Assembly: GCA_963832715.1 (NCBI GenBank)
Contig: CAWHVB010000007.1
Coordinates: forward strand, 62,001-126,000
DNA length: 64,000 bases
Source: DATFVA01 sp963832715
Lineage (GTDB): Bacteria; Bacteroidota; Ignavibacteria; Ignavibacteriales; Ignavibacteriaceae
Direction of reading: 5' to 3'
Part shown: positions 44,478 to 53,878 of the stretch, in pieces
Position numbering within the stretch: position 1 is the first letter of the stretch
How the letters are laid out: the number at the start of each line of letters is the position of its first letter
Notes under the pieces: model-generated
What the model was told of the DNA's origin: nothing
Databases searched by the model: none
What the model saw: only the letters and a program-made list of their open reading frames with translations
Made by a program: the position numbers and the translations under genes

Positions 44478-46049
44478 ATGCCCGATTCTTTCAGGAAATT
44501 AATATTTATAGTATTTCTTTTAACACTGAACTGTATTCCGTCAGGTAAAGCCCAGAGCGTTATAAACCCTGACAGCGCCCTTCAGATCATTCTGGATAAT
44601 CTTAAGGGTGAAAAACTTACCCTGGCCGCGGCTGAGGAGTATGCAAAAGGAAATTCGACATCGTATAAACAGGCTGAAGCAATGTACATGGCCTCCCTGG
44701 GAGCTCTACGGAGGGAAAGAGGAAAATTTGATCCGGTATTCTTCCTGAATCTGAATTATAACGATCAGAAAGTTCCGGCAGCTTCTTTCTTCTCAGGGGC
44801 AACCGTGCTTGCTACACAGGAGACAAATTTTTCGACGGGTCTTCGTCTTGATCTGCCGATAGGGACCAAACTTGAGCTTGCCCTAAATTCAACCCGGCTT
44901 AAGTCTAATTCCCAGTTTGCTTTTCTGAATCCTGAGTATGATGCTGTCGGCTCTGTTTCATTACGTCAGCCTCTATTAGAGGGCTTTACAGCTTCTGCTC
45001 AGAAAGAACTGAACCAGGCTGAACTGGAGGCTGAATCGTATAAAGCCGGATATGACCAGGAAGCCCTGAACCTGAACTCTTCTGTTCAGCAGGCTTACTG
45101 GAATCTCTATGCTGCTGAACGTGATTTTGCAGTGCAGAAACTGACACTTGAACGAGCAGAGTCTCTGCTGAAAGAAGCACAGCTCAGAGCGAAGGCAGGA
45201 TTAATTGGCCCTAACCAGGTAGCAAATGCGCAGACTTTCCGGGCGGAGCAAAAACTGCTGATGATCGACAGCGAAGAAAAGCTCGATACACAGTCGGACA
45301 AGTTTGCAGTTTTAATAGGAAAACGTCCCGCCGGTGATTTCTCCAGGTTCATAACCTCTGATAACCCGCCGGATGAATTTGCCGAGGCTTCTGTTGAAAA
45401 CCTTGTTGAACATACATTAGATAATAATCTTGATCTGCAGGCATCCGGAAAACAGGTTCAAATTATGAAATCATTAGCAGGGGCCGCTTCGTGGCAGGCG
45501 CTTCCGAGCGTTGATTTTGTAGCTTCGGTATCAAGCAATGCACTTGGCGGATCTGCACAGGATGTATTCTTCGGCAGCGATACATTACGTTCTTCGAATA
45601 CGGGAACTTACAGTGATGTCCTTTCAGAAATATTTAAAAGGAAATATCCCGGCTGGAGTGTGGGAGTAGAAATTTCGCTTCCGATAGGATTGAGAACAGG
45701 ACTGGGTGAAGAGGACAGGCTTGAAGCTGGTCTCTACGGGGCAAAGCAAAGTTATATTGAATTAGCACGTAGTCTTGAGCAGCAGGTCAGAACAGCCTAC
45801 AGGGAGCTGGTTCATGGAAATGAAAGAATAAAGGCAGCCAGGGAAGGTGTGGATGCTGCACAGGAGCAGGTAAGGATAGGTCTTATAGAATTTAAGAACG
45901 GAAGACTATCGGCATTCGAACTTGTAAGATTAAGTCAGGATTTTGCTGTTGCGCAGCAGAGATATTCAGATGCCCTGGTAAAAACAGTAAAAGCTGTATC
46001 CGATTTAACGCAGTTAACTTCGGGGTATTACCCCGGCGGGATGCAATAA
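44478..46049 (+). CDS. TolC-family outer membrane efflux protein
   Basis: 523 residues with a signal peptide (KLIFIVFLLTLNCIPSGKAQS). The outer membrane channel of the tripartite efflux system encoded with the next two genes. Two long helical repeats typical of OEP proteins are visible: ADYAKGNSTSYKQAEAMYMASL-type and AERDFAVQKLTLERAESLLKEAQLRAKAGLIGPNQVANAQ (about 210-255), and near the end EQQVRTAYRELVHGNERIKAAREGVDAAQEQVRIGLIEFKNGRLSAFELVRLSQDFAVAQ. Beta-strand segments such as LNLNYNDQK and LRLDLPIGTKLEL fit the barrel. It starts the operon and is 12 nt from the adaptor gene. Confidence 0.94.
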   Translation: MPDSFRKLIFIVFLLTLNCIPSGKAQSVINPDSALQIILDNLKGEKLTLAAAEEYAKGNSTSYKQAEAMYMASLGALRRERGKFDPVFFLNLNYNDQKVPAASFFSGATVLATQETNFSTGLRLDLPIGTKLELALNSTRLKSNSQFAFLNPEYDAVGSVSLRQPLLEGFTASAQKELNQAELEAESYKAGYDQEALNLNSSVQQAYWNLYAAERDFAVQKLTLERAESLLKEAQLRAKAGLIGPNQVANAQTFRAEQKLLMIDSEEKLDTQSDKFAVLIGKRPAGDFSRFITSDNPPDEFAEASVENLVEHTLDNNLDLQASGKQVQIMKSLAGAASWQALPSVDFVASVSSNALGGSAQDVFFGSDTLRSSNTGTYSDVLSEIFKRKYPGWSVGVEISLPIGLRTGLGEEDRLEAGLYGAKQSYIELARSLEQQVRTAYRELVHGNERIKAAREGVDAAQEQVRIGLIEFKNGRLSAFELVRLSQDFAVAQQRYSDALVKTVKAVSDLTQLTSGYYPGGMQ

Positions 46050-46061
46050 AAGATTATAAAA

Positions 46062-47162
46062 ATGAAAGGTAAATTGATGAATTTAAAATATTTCAGACAC
46101 AGATGGCTGTACCCCGGACTGGTGATAGCAGGTCTTCTGATGTTATTTGGAGGATGTTCAGATGAACAGGGTCAGGCAGGTGGATTTCAAATGCCCCCCA
46201 CACCGGTTGAGGTAGCGGATGTAAAGTCTCAGAGTATTTCCGACAAATTTGAAGCAGTCGGAACCATCGAAGCTATTGAAGGAGTAACGATCGTTTCTGA
46301 AATTGATGCAGCTGTTACAAGCCTTCCGTTCAATGAAGGAGGTTATATCAGAAAAGGCGATCTTATAGCCCGGCTTGATGATTCGCAGCTCTCTGCAGAA
46401 GTAAACAGAACAGAAGCGTTATACAATCAGAGTAAGTCGGCATATAACCGTGTAAAGGAGATCGTCGACCAGAAGGCTGGTTCTCAGCAGGATCTGGATG
46501 ATGCACTTGCGAATCTTAAAGTCGCTCAGGCAAACTTCGAACTCGCGAAAGCACGACTTGCTAAAACCCGCATCACCGCTCCCTTCGACGGATTTATAGG
46601 TGCACGTAAGATAAGCGTGGGTACTTTCCTGCGCACCGGTCAGGAAATCACCGAGCTTGCAAATCTCAATGAGATCCGCGTCATTTTCTCAGCACCGGAG
46701 AGATATCTTGCTCAGCTGAAGAAGAACGCGAAAGTTGTTGTTACGTCAACCGTATTTCCCGACTACAGTGTAACAGGTAAAATCATCGCAATCGAACCTA
46801 TACTGGATTCTGAAACAAGGAATGTGAATGTTACTGCGAGGGTGCAGAACCCGGGACAAAAATTCCGTCCCGGTATGTCTGCCAACGTGGCAGCGATTTT
46901 AAGCGAACATCCGAAAGCGCTGACGGTTCCGAATGAAGCAGTGTATGCCAATGGTGATCAGTCATTTGTCTACGTGGTAAAGAAGGACAGTACGGTTTCT
47001 GCCGTCCCCGTTACTTTGGGAATGCAGACACCAAAAATTGTAGAAATTACCAGCGGGCTGACGGATGGAAGCCGGGTTGTCAGGACAGGTCATCAGAAAC
47101 TATTTGACGGTGCGAAGGTTATGCCCGTAAATTCCGGAACTGATACGGCGGGTAATAAATAA
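46062..47162 (+). CDS. RND efflux periplasmic adaptor (membrane fusion lipoprotein)
   Basis: 366 residues; the start at 46062 is used, but ATG 46077 with AAGG upstream is equally possible. The N-terminus has a hydrophobic stretch ending LFGGC, a lipobox. The order is biotinyl-lipoyl half (VEAVGTIEAIEGVTIVSEIDAAVTSLPFNEGGYIRKGDLIARLD), a helical hairpin with KDIVDQKAGSQQDLDDALANL-like residues, the second lipoyl half (TRITAPFDGFIGARKISVGTFLRTGQEITELAN) and the beta-barrel, ending in an HAE-type domain (PNEAVYANGDQSFVYVVKKDS). It bridges the pump and the TolC-like protein. Confidence 0.95.
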   Translation: MKGKLMNLKYFRHRWLYPGLVIAGLLMLFGGCSDEQGQAGGFQMPPTPVEVADVKSQSISDKFEAVGTIEAIEGVTIVSEIDAAVTSLPFNEGGYIRKGDLIARLDDSQLSAEVNRTEALYNQSKSAYNRVKEIVDQKAGSQQDLDDALANLKVAQANFELAKARLAKTRITAPFDGFIGARKISVGTFLRTGQEITELANLNEIRVIFSAPERYLAQLKKNAKVVVTSTVFPDYSVTGKIIAIEPILDSETRNVNVTARVQNPGQKFRPGMSANVAAILSEHPKALTVPNEAVYANGDQSFVYVVKKDSTVSAVPVTLGMQTPKIVEITSGLTDGSRVVRTGHQKLFDGAKVMPVNSGTDTAGNK

Positions 47163-47211
47163 TTTTATAATTGTATGAGTGATAAACTTATAGACACCAG
47201 GAGTTTTTAAT

Positions 47212-50200
47212 ATGAAGCTTAGTGATATTTCGATACGACGCCCGGTATTTGCAACAGTAATGAGTCTTGCAATCCTGTTGTTCGGGATTATCTCTTTTAC
47301 CCAGCTTCCGGTAAGAGAATACCCGGATATTGATCCTCCCGTGATTTCAGTAGTAACTCTTTACAGAGGTGCAAGTTCAAATGTAGTTGAGACGGAGATA
47401 ACCGACATACTGGAAGAACAGTTTGCAACTCTGGAAGGAGTAAAAACCATCACTTCCTCAAGCCAGGAAGGCGGCTCGGTAATAACAATTGAGTTTGAAC
47501 TTAACCGTGATGTGAATGAAGCGGCCAACGATGTACGCGACAGAGTTTCACGAATACGCGGAGCACTGCCGCAGGAAATTGATGATCCCGTCATTTCAAA
47601 AGTTGATGCAAATGCCCAGGCTATTGTATGGCTTGCTCTTTCGAGTACGCAGTATTCCGGACTTGAGCTTTCAGATTATGCCGACAGGGTGCTGAAAGAA
47701 AAAATTCAGAGGATACCGGGAGTAGGCTCTGTAATTATAGGGGGTGAACGAAGGTACGCAATGAGAGTGTGGCTGGATCCTTTGAGAATGGCCGCCCATG
47801 GTCTGAGTGCGCAGGATATTGAAACGGCAGTCAGGTCGGAGAATGCTGAAATACCGGGAGGGCGGGTTGAGGGAACGCAGCGCGAATTTGCTGTACGAAC
47901 ACGTGGGGACCTTGATACTCCCGAACAGTTCGGAGCAATTATTGTATCTCAAAAAGGAAATGATATTGTCCGCCTGCGTGATGTAGCAGATGTCGAAGTA
48001 GGCGCTGAAGATGAACGTACAATTGCACGCTGGAATGGTCACCTTGCAGTGGGATTGGGCATAGTGAAGCAGTCGAAGGCGAGCACTGTTGATGTTGCAT
48101 CTGATATAATCAGCAGGCTGCCTGAATTAAGAAAACTATTGCCTGCGGGGATGAAACTCGAGACAGCTTTCGATAGTTCTGAATTTATAAAGGAATCGAT
48201 TTCGGAAGTTGAACAGACATTACTGATTGCTTTAATCCTTGTTATACTTGTTGTATTAGCATTCCTTAAAAGTTTCCGTGCTACAATAATTCCCTCTATC
48301 GCTATACCAATCTCAATTATCGGCGCACTGGCGGCCGTTTACTTTGCAGGATTTACAATTAATATATTGACTCTGCTGGGATTAGTACTTGCGATCGGAC
48401 TGGTTGTTGATGATGCAATTGTAGTACTGGAAAATATCTACCGCCATATGGAGATGGGTAAATCCCGCTGGCAGGCTGCAATCGACGGAAGTAAGGAAAT
48501 CGGGTTTGCGATTATTTCAACAACAATTACCCTTGTTGCCGTATTTATTCCCCTGGCTTTCCTTTCAGGCAACGTAGGCAGGTTATTCAATGAGTTTGGT
48601 ATTGCTGTAGCTGTTGCTATTTTGATTTCCGGTTTTGTCGCCCTTAGCCTGACACCCATGATATCTTCTCAGATACTGCGTCCGCTGCACGGCGGAAGCC
48701 GGAACTGGGCATCACGGTCATTCGACAGTTTTTTTGAGTGGCTCAACAGAACATATGAAAGATCGTTGAGATGGTCATTAAAGCACCGGGTGGTTGTGAT
48801 TGGCGGAGGTATTGTCACCATTGTTATAGGAATTTTCCTGTTCCGGCTATTGCCTAGCGAACTTGTACCTGTGGAAGACCGCGGAGTAGGTTTCGGTATT
48901 GTGATAGCCCCGGAGGGTTCAACCCTTGAGTACACTGATACATATGTAAAAGAAATTGAAAACATTCTGCTCAATAATCCCGATGTTAAAGGACTTTTCT
49001 CAGCAACCGGATTGAGTTTCGGAGGACCGGGCAGCGTTTCCAACAGTTTTATGTTTATTAATCTTAAACCAAGGAGCGAACGGAAAAAATCCCAGCAGGA
49101 AATAATCCGTGAACTTTTTCCGAGGCTGATCTCAATTCCTGGTGTACTTGCTTTCGTCATTAATCCGCCGAGCCTTGGAGCCTCATTCAATTCGAACCCC
49201 GTCGAATATGTACTGCAGGCGGACAACTATGAAGATTTGAGCAAGGCTACAGGAATTATGATGAGTGAAGCATCAAAACTCGGATACCTTATTAATATGG
49301 ACAGCGATCTCCGGCTGAACAAACCTCAGCTTGATGTTGATATAGACAGGGAACGCGCCTCGCACCTTGGTGTGTCTGTTACCGAAATCGGCTCGACACT
49401 TGAGACTTTATTCGGAGGAAGGAAAGTAACAGATTTTAAGAGGGGCACAAAACAATATGACGTAATACTTCAGCTGAAACCTGAATACAGATCCTCCCCG
49501 GATGCCATCAGGAACATATATATAAAAAGTTCAGGCGGGCTGGTCCAGCTGGCAAACGTTATAAAAGTTAAAAATACTGTGGCTCCAAAAGAACTTAACC
49601 ATTACAACCGCGTACGTTCGGCAACTATATCGGCGGGACTTGCTCCCGGCGTTCCGCTCGGCAAAGCGCTCAATGATCTGGACAAGATTGCAGAAGAAAA
49701 GCTGCCTGCGGGAATCAAACACGAATATGCCGGCCAATCACTCGAGTATAAAGATTCAAGCTCAGCATTATACTTTATGTTTATACTTGCTATAATATTT
49801 ATATACCTGGTATTATCGGCCCAGTTCGAAAGCTTTGTTCATCCTTTGACCATTCTGCTTTCAGTGCCTCTTGCCATCTTCGGGGCATTGCTCACATTAT
49901 TCCTGTTCGGACAGAGTTTGAATATATACTCACAGATAGGATTAATAATGCTGATCGGACTTGTAACCAAAAATTCAATACTTATAGTTGAATTTGCGAA
50001 CCAGCAGCGTGCACAGGGAACACCTTATATGGAAGCGATCATTAACTCGGCTATAATCCGTTTAAGGCCGATATTGATGACATCCTTCGCCACCATCTTC
50101 GGAATACTGCCGATTGCGATAGGAATAGGCGCCGGGGCTGAATCGAGACGTCCCTTAGGACTGGCTGTCGTCGGCGGGATGTTCTTCTCAACATTCCTTA

Positions 50201-50337
50201 CCCTCCTAATCGTTCCAGTGGTATATACACTGCTGGCGAGATTCACTAGAGTTAAAGATGCAGCAGCAAAGAAGAAATATGATCCCTCAGAAACAAAAGC
50301 AGGTGAAGGACTTATCACCGAAGGAGCGGGCGGATGA
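47212..50337 (+). CDS. RND (HAE-1 family) multidrug efflux pump subunit
   Basis: 1041 residues, the usual AcrB/MdtB size. Proton-driven export of toxic compounds. Starts with MKLSDISIRRPVFATVMSLAILLFGI (TM1), followed by the porter domain with GVGSVIIGGERRYAMRVWLDP. The proton-relay Asp pair is D400-D401 in LGLVLAIGLVVDDAIVVLENIYRHME (TM4). The second half has SAQFESFVHPLTILLSVPLAIFGALLTL, GLIMLIGLVTKNSILIVEFANQ and a final TM12. It is 50 nt after the adaptor gene. Substrates are not readable from sequence. No regulator is adjacent. Confidence 0.97.
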   Translation: MKLSDISIRRPVFATVMSLAILLFGIISFTQLPVREYPDIDPPVISVVTLYRGASSNVVETEITDILEEQFATLEGVKTITSSSQEGGSVITIEFELNRDVNEAANDVRDRVSRIRGALPQEIDDPVISKVDANAQAIVWLALSSTQYSGLELSDYADRVLKEKIQRIPGVGSVIIGGERRYAMRVWLDPLRMAAHGLSAQDIETAVRSENAEIPGGRVEGTQREFAVRTRGDLDTPEQFGAIIVSQKGNDIVRLRDVADVEVGAEDERTIARWNGHLAVGLGIVKQSKASTVDVASDIISRLPELRKLLPAGMKLETAFDSSEFIKESISEVEQTLLIALILVILVVLAFLKSFRATIIPSIAIPISIIGALAAVYFAGFTINILTLLGLVLAIGLVVDDAIVVLENIYRHMEMGKSRWQAAIDGSKEIGFAIISTTITLVAVFIPLAFLSGNVGRLFNEFGIAVAVAILISGFVALSLTPMISSQILRPLHGGSRNWASRSFDSFFEWLNRTYERSLRWSLKHRVVVIGGGIVTIVIGIFLFRLLPSELVPVEDRGVGFGIVIAPEGSTLEYTDTYVKEIENILLNNPDVKGLFSATGLSFGGPGSVSNSFMFINLKPRSERKKSQQEIIRELFPRLISIPGVLAFVINPPSLGASFNSNPVEYVLQADNYEDLSKATGIMMSEASKLGYLINMDSDLRLNKPQLDVDIDRERASHLGVSVTEIGSTLETLFGGRKVTDFKRGTKQYDVILQLKPEYRSSPDAIRNIYIKSSGGLVQLANVIKVKNTVAPKELNHYNRVRSATISAGLAPGVPLGKALNDLDKIAEEKLPAGIKHEYAGQSLEYKDSSSALYFMFILAIIFIYLVLSAQFESFVHPLTILLSVPLAIFGALLTLFLFGQSLNIYSQIGLIMLIGLVTKNSILIVEFANQQRAQGTPYMEAIINSAIIRLRPILMTSFATIFGILPIAIGIGAGAESRRPLGLAVVGGMFFSTFLTLLIVPVVYTLLARFTRVKDAAAKKKYDPSETKAGEGLITEGAGG

Positions 50338-50365
50338 AGCTGCAGGTATCGGGGGATGGAAGGAT

Positions 50366-50453
50366 TAGAGTGTAAGAGGATGTGAGGATAAGAAGGTTAA
50401 CGGGAGGAATGGAATTTTGAAGTGCTGATTAAGCGAAACGGCCTTACACTCTA
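50366..50453. repeat. inverted-repeat block with dispersed palindrome fragment
   Basis: Arms TAGAGTGTAAG (50366-50376) and CTTACACTCTA (50443-50453) are exact inverted repeats of 11 bp. Inside the right arm is AAGCGAAACGGC (50431-50442), the same 12-mer as at 51354-51365. It lies between the convergent pump and GNAT genes and may act as a long-loop hairpin in RNA or be a small repeat element. Confidence 0.6.
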
Positions 50454-50463
50454 CAAGGGTATA

Positions 50464-51327
50464 TTAGCCTAATTCGAAGGTAGTGATGCCGAATATTTTA
50501 TCGATATCAACTTCGGGTGGAGGACCGTAGTACATTCTTGCACATTCGAAAACGTAAGTACAGCTGTATTTTTTGATTATGTTTACGGCGCCTGTGTTAA
50601 TTACAGGGATATCGAGATATAATGATTCGCCCGGGACTGAATTTAAGCAGGCTTTGTACAGTTCTTCTGCGATGGTTTCTGTGTCCGCAAATAAGGGACA
50701 AACTTTATAACCCTTCCCCGCTTTCCTCACTATTGCAAATCCAGCTAGTCTTCCATTTTCCGTATACTTAAATGTTTTGATGCCCGGCAGTTTCAGCCAT
50801 GGTCTCATAAATGCAGGACGGGCAAATCCAAAACACTTTTTATCGTATTCAATAATTGGTTCAATATCTCGGTCCTTGATCGCTGAAATATTCCTATCTG
50901 TCTTAAAGTCAATACCCGCTTTCTCATACCGTACGTCCCTGAATGCGATCCGGAATCCTCCTTCCTTATAGAACGGCTGCATAGCAATTACCCCGTCCAT
51001 ACCGATTGAGGCTCCATGGTTTAATCTGGACAGAAGTTTGTCGCGTCTGCGGTACCATAGTTTCCTGCCGAGTCCCTGCGATCTGTATTCGGGCTTCATT
51101 ATGAAGAAACCCATAAATCCGAATTCCCTGCTATATGATACGATTGAGCCGCCGCCGATCATTTCATCATTATATAAATATCCGTAGAATCCGTCCGGAT
51201 CTGCTGCAAAGTATGCCGAAGCATCATAAGGACCCGGGTTCCAGCCTTCTGCTTCAGCCCATTTAACAAGGGTATTTACACCTTCGAGATCAAGTTTACG
51301 TAATTCAAGTTGAGTTTCATTTATCAT
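50464..51327 (-). CDS. GNAT-family N-acetyltransferase with C-terminal second domain
   Basis: 287 residues. The N-terminal GNAT fold has GGGSIVSYSREFGFMGFFIMKPEYRSQGLGRKLWYRRRDKLL, the acetyl-CoA loop being RSQGLGRKLW (about 84-93). A second domain (about 140-287) with IIEYDKKCFGFARPAFMRPWL and the end SCTYVFECARMYYGPPPEVD matches the GNAT plus Acetyltransf_18 type. Substrate unknown. Single gene, flanked by related palindromic sequences at 50366-50453 and 51354-51378. Confidence 0.9.
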   Translation of the reverse strand: MINETQLELRKLDLEGVNTLVKWAEAEGWNPGPYDASAYFAADPDGFYGYLYNDEMIGGGSIVSYSREFGFMGFFIMKPEYRSQGLGRKLWYRRRDKLLSRLNHGASIGMDGVIAMQPFYKEGGFRIAFRDVRYEKAGIDFKTDRNISAIKDRDIEPIIEYDKKCFGFARPAFMRPWLKLPGIKTFKYTENGRLAGFAIVRKAGKGYKVCPLFADTETIAEELYKACLNSVPGESLYLDIPVINTGAVNIIKKYSCTYVFECARMYYGPPPEVDIDKIFGITTFELG

Positions 51328-51353
51328 ATTTATTCAGAATGTATTTTATTTCG

Positions 51354-51378
51354 AAGCGAAACGGCGTTTCGCTTTACA
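51354..51378. repeat. dispersed palindromic repeat, best copy
   Basis: Arms AAGCGAAACG (51354-51363) and CGTTTCGCTT (51365-51374) are exact complements around one base, followed by TACA. Partial or diverged copies of the same element are at 50431-50448, 63425-63448, 40121-40133 and 44327-44338, all in intergenic DNA. Confidence 0.65.
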
Positions 51379-51462
51379 ATTCGTTCAATGCAAAACCGCT
51401 AAATTGACTATCAATGGGAATTATTTAAAATAAAAATAATATTTCTGAACAGCCAGTTAATA

Positions 51463-51495
51463 AATAACTGCCGCAGTGCAGGTGCGGCAGTTATT
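51463..51495 (-). terminator. terminator after LVIVD-repeat gene
   Basis: AATAACTGCCGC (51463-51474) and GCGGCAGTTATT (51484-51495) form a 12-bp stem with a 9-base loop. Read on the minus strand it ends in TTATTTATT, 18 nt after the stop of the 51513-53825 gene. Confidence 0.8.
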
Positions 51496-51512
51496 GAAGC
51501 GATAGGTAAAAA

Positions 51513-53825
51513 TTATTTCAGGAGAAGCATCTTACGGGAACTTGAGAAGCTTCCTGCGGTAAGCCTGTAAATGTAAACGCCCGCGGCCAGGTTCTTTGCA
51601 TTGAAGTCAATGCTGTACTTTCCGGCATCCTTGTACCCTTTTGCAAGTGAAGCAACTTCCCTGCCCAGGACATCATATACTTTCAATTCGACATTTCCTG
51701 CTGCCGGGAGCTGGTAATTGATAATGGTTGTTGGGTTGAACGGATTGGGATAGTTGCTGCTCAGCCGGTAATCGGTGATCTTCTCTGTTTCCTTTTCAAC
51801 CGATACAGGGGGCGTTGGCACCAGCAGGTTTCTGTATATCTGTATTCCGCCGAGACCATCAGCCACGAAGATCCTGCCGTTCTGTGAAGCTACACTTAAA
51901 GCAAAGCATCCGCTCGGCTTGTACCAGCCGGCAAGCGACATTGCATCCGGTTTGGTGATATCAAGGACTTCCACTCCTCCCAGTATATAATCCGAGGCAT
52001 ATGCAAAATTTCCATCGGTTGTTATTCCTGTTGCCCCGTCAGGAAGTGCAACGTAAGAGAGGGATGAGGGATTTAGTGGATCTGTTACATCTATTGCCTC
52101 TACTCCCCCATAGCCGTCAGCTGAATATATTACGGAATTATTTACAGCAACATCCACGGGATGGCCTGTTATACCCTGGTAGCGGTTAACAAGTACCGGT
52201 GCTGATGGATCGGTTACATCGATTATATATAAACCGTAAGTATCTTCGGCTGAAAATGGTCCGTAATCAACTATATAAAGGTAATTACCTTCAACCGAAA
52301 TTGCCTGCGCGTAGCAGTATGTTTCGCCAGGTATACCTCCCTGCGTCCAGCCCATCGTATGAGAAAGCTGTACAATGTTGGAGGGATCACTAATGTCAAA
52401 TATTCTTACACCGTCCCACCAGCATGCAACAAAAGCTATGTTATCTTTTATAGCCAGGTCTACTGTCATTACCGGGCAGGTGAAATTATCAAGAACCTGG
52501 GGATCCGAAGGATTGCCTACATCTATAGTGTAAACGTTGTTAGATGCACCCATACTAAGAGGACAATAAACAACCAGGGAATCGTTAACCATTGCTGTAA
52601 GGTCGCCGTAAAGGTCTATGTAGCCTGCCTGCACAGGATGCGTCGTATCAGAAATATCTATCACTCTGAATCCGTTGCTGCCTGTATAAAGATAATTACC
52701 TGAAGCCGTTACCTGTGAAACAAATCCCGGCATTTCAAATCCCCCTTTATAGGTAACAGCAGATGAATCAGATACATCGAGTATAGTGAACTGTGAAGAA
52801 AAGGCAAGGTATGCATAGTTTGAGTTTACACAAACATGCTGGAAGTCGCCCGGATAAATACTGATAACAGAGGGAGAAGAGGGATCTGTAACATCTATTG
52901 TCTGAAGTCCTCCGTCGGTACTCATTTTAGCAACGTACAAGATATTACCTTTTACAGCAACATCCTGCGGGTACCCCGCTAAGGCAAGGTTAGTTACGAA
53001 TGATATACTGCCGGGGTCGGTGATATTCAGTATTCTTATTCCTGTTGAAGTTATTGCATAGAGGTAATCACCCTGGATGCAGAATTTTGCTCCCGACAGG
53101 TAAGGAGATGATCCGGCAAGAGTCAGGTTGGCAGGATCCGACACGTCGATCAGTTTTAATCCCTGTGTACCGGTTTCGACATAGAGGAGATTCCCGTTGA
53201 GAACCTGCTGGTTGAGCAGGTCGGTGCCTAGATTTAATTCATCCGTAAAAGCGGGGTGGTAAGGATCGGAGATGTTGATAGAGTACACACTGAAATCAGT
53301 CGTTACGAAGAGGTAATCGCCGTTAAAATCAATTCCCCACCTTGGGTAGGGTTCAGTGGGGATACGCGACATCCGGACAGGGGTGTCGATAGTTGAGAGG
53401 TCCCATATCTCTATTCCGGAAAAATATGCGCAAACATAGAGGCGGTTAGTTTCGGGATCGAACCTGCAGAAATCAACCAGCGATCTTGTTCTGATTTCCG
53501 AGATCACCTGCGGGTTGGAAGGATCGCTTATATCGGTAACATATATTCCTCCGCCCGAGCCTACAAAAGCAAGGTCTCCTGCTTCACTTAAAGAAAGCGA
53601 GTAGCTATTAGCGAACGGGAAATTACTTGTGAACATTGTATTTGAAGAATCGAAATCAAGAACAGTTATATCTTTAGTTTTATCTGCTTTATCAAATATG
53701 ATGGATCTGAGGGGGTTATTATTAAATATATTTTTTGCGGAAACCTCCCCGGCTTTGGGTACATTGTTCTGAGGAAATGACACTATTTGTATGAGGAAAA
53801 CAAGAACCAGTAGAACTGCTTTCAT
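51513..53825 (-). CDS. T9SS-secreted LVIVD-repeat protein
   Basis: 770 residues; GGAGG lies just upstream of the ATG at 53825. Signal peptide KAVLLVLVFLIQIVSFPQ. The body is a chain of about 14 LVIVD repeats, each of the form YVTDISDPSNPQVIS, NLLYVETGTQGLKLIDVSDPANLTL or YLYIVDYGPFS…IIDVTDPSAPVLV, which fold as a propeller. The end, LSSNYPNPFNPTTIINYQLP to SSRKMLLLK, is the T9SS sorting domain. It is probably displayed on or released from the cell surface; ligand unknown. The gene lies 53 nt downstream of the TrmB-like regulator on the same strand. Confidence 0.93.
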   Translation of the reverse strand: MKAVLLVLVFLIQIVSFPQNNVPKAGEVSAKNIFNNNPLRSIIFDKADKTKDITVLDFDSSNTMFTSNFPFANSYSLSLSEAGDLAFVGSGGGIYVTDISDPSNPQVISEIRTRSLVDFCRFDPETNRLYVCAYFSGIEIWDLSTIDTPVRMSRIPTEPYPRWGIDFNGDYLFVTTDFSVYSINISDPYHPAFTDELNLGTDLLNQQVLNGNLLYVETGTQGLKLIDVSDPANLTLAGSSPYLSGAKFCIQGDYLYAITSTGIRILNITDPGSISFVTNLALAGYPQDVAVKGNILYVAKMSTDGGLQTIDVTDPSSPSVISIYPGDFQHVCVNSNYAYLAFSSQFTILDVSDSSAVTYKGGFEMPGFVSQVTASGNYLYTGSNGFRVIDISDTTHPVQAGYIDLYGDLTAMVNDSLVVYCPLSMGASNNVYTIDVGNPSDPQVLDNFTCPVMTVDLAIKDNIAFVACWWDGVRIFDISDPSNIVQLSHTMGWTQGGIPGETYCYAQAISVEGNYLYIVDYGPFSAEDTYGLYIIDVTDPSAPVLVNRYQGITGHPVDVAVNNSVIYSADGYGGVEAIDVTDPLNPSSLSYVALPDGATGITTDGNFAYASDYILGGVEVLDITKPDAMSLAGWYKPSGCFALSVASQNGRIFVADGLGGIQIYRNLLVPTPPVSVEKETEKITDYRLSSNYPNPFNPTTIINYQLPAAGNVELKVYDVLGREVASLAKGYKDAGKYSIDFNAKNLAAGVYIYRLTAGSFSSSRKMLLLK

Positions 53826-53878
53826 AACTATCCTCCGGTTGATTTAAGTGAACATAGTTACAGTTAATTTGGACTTGA

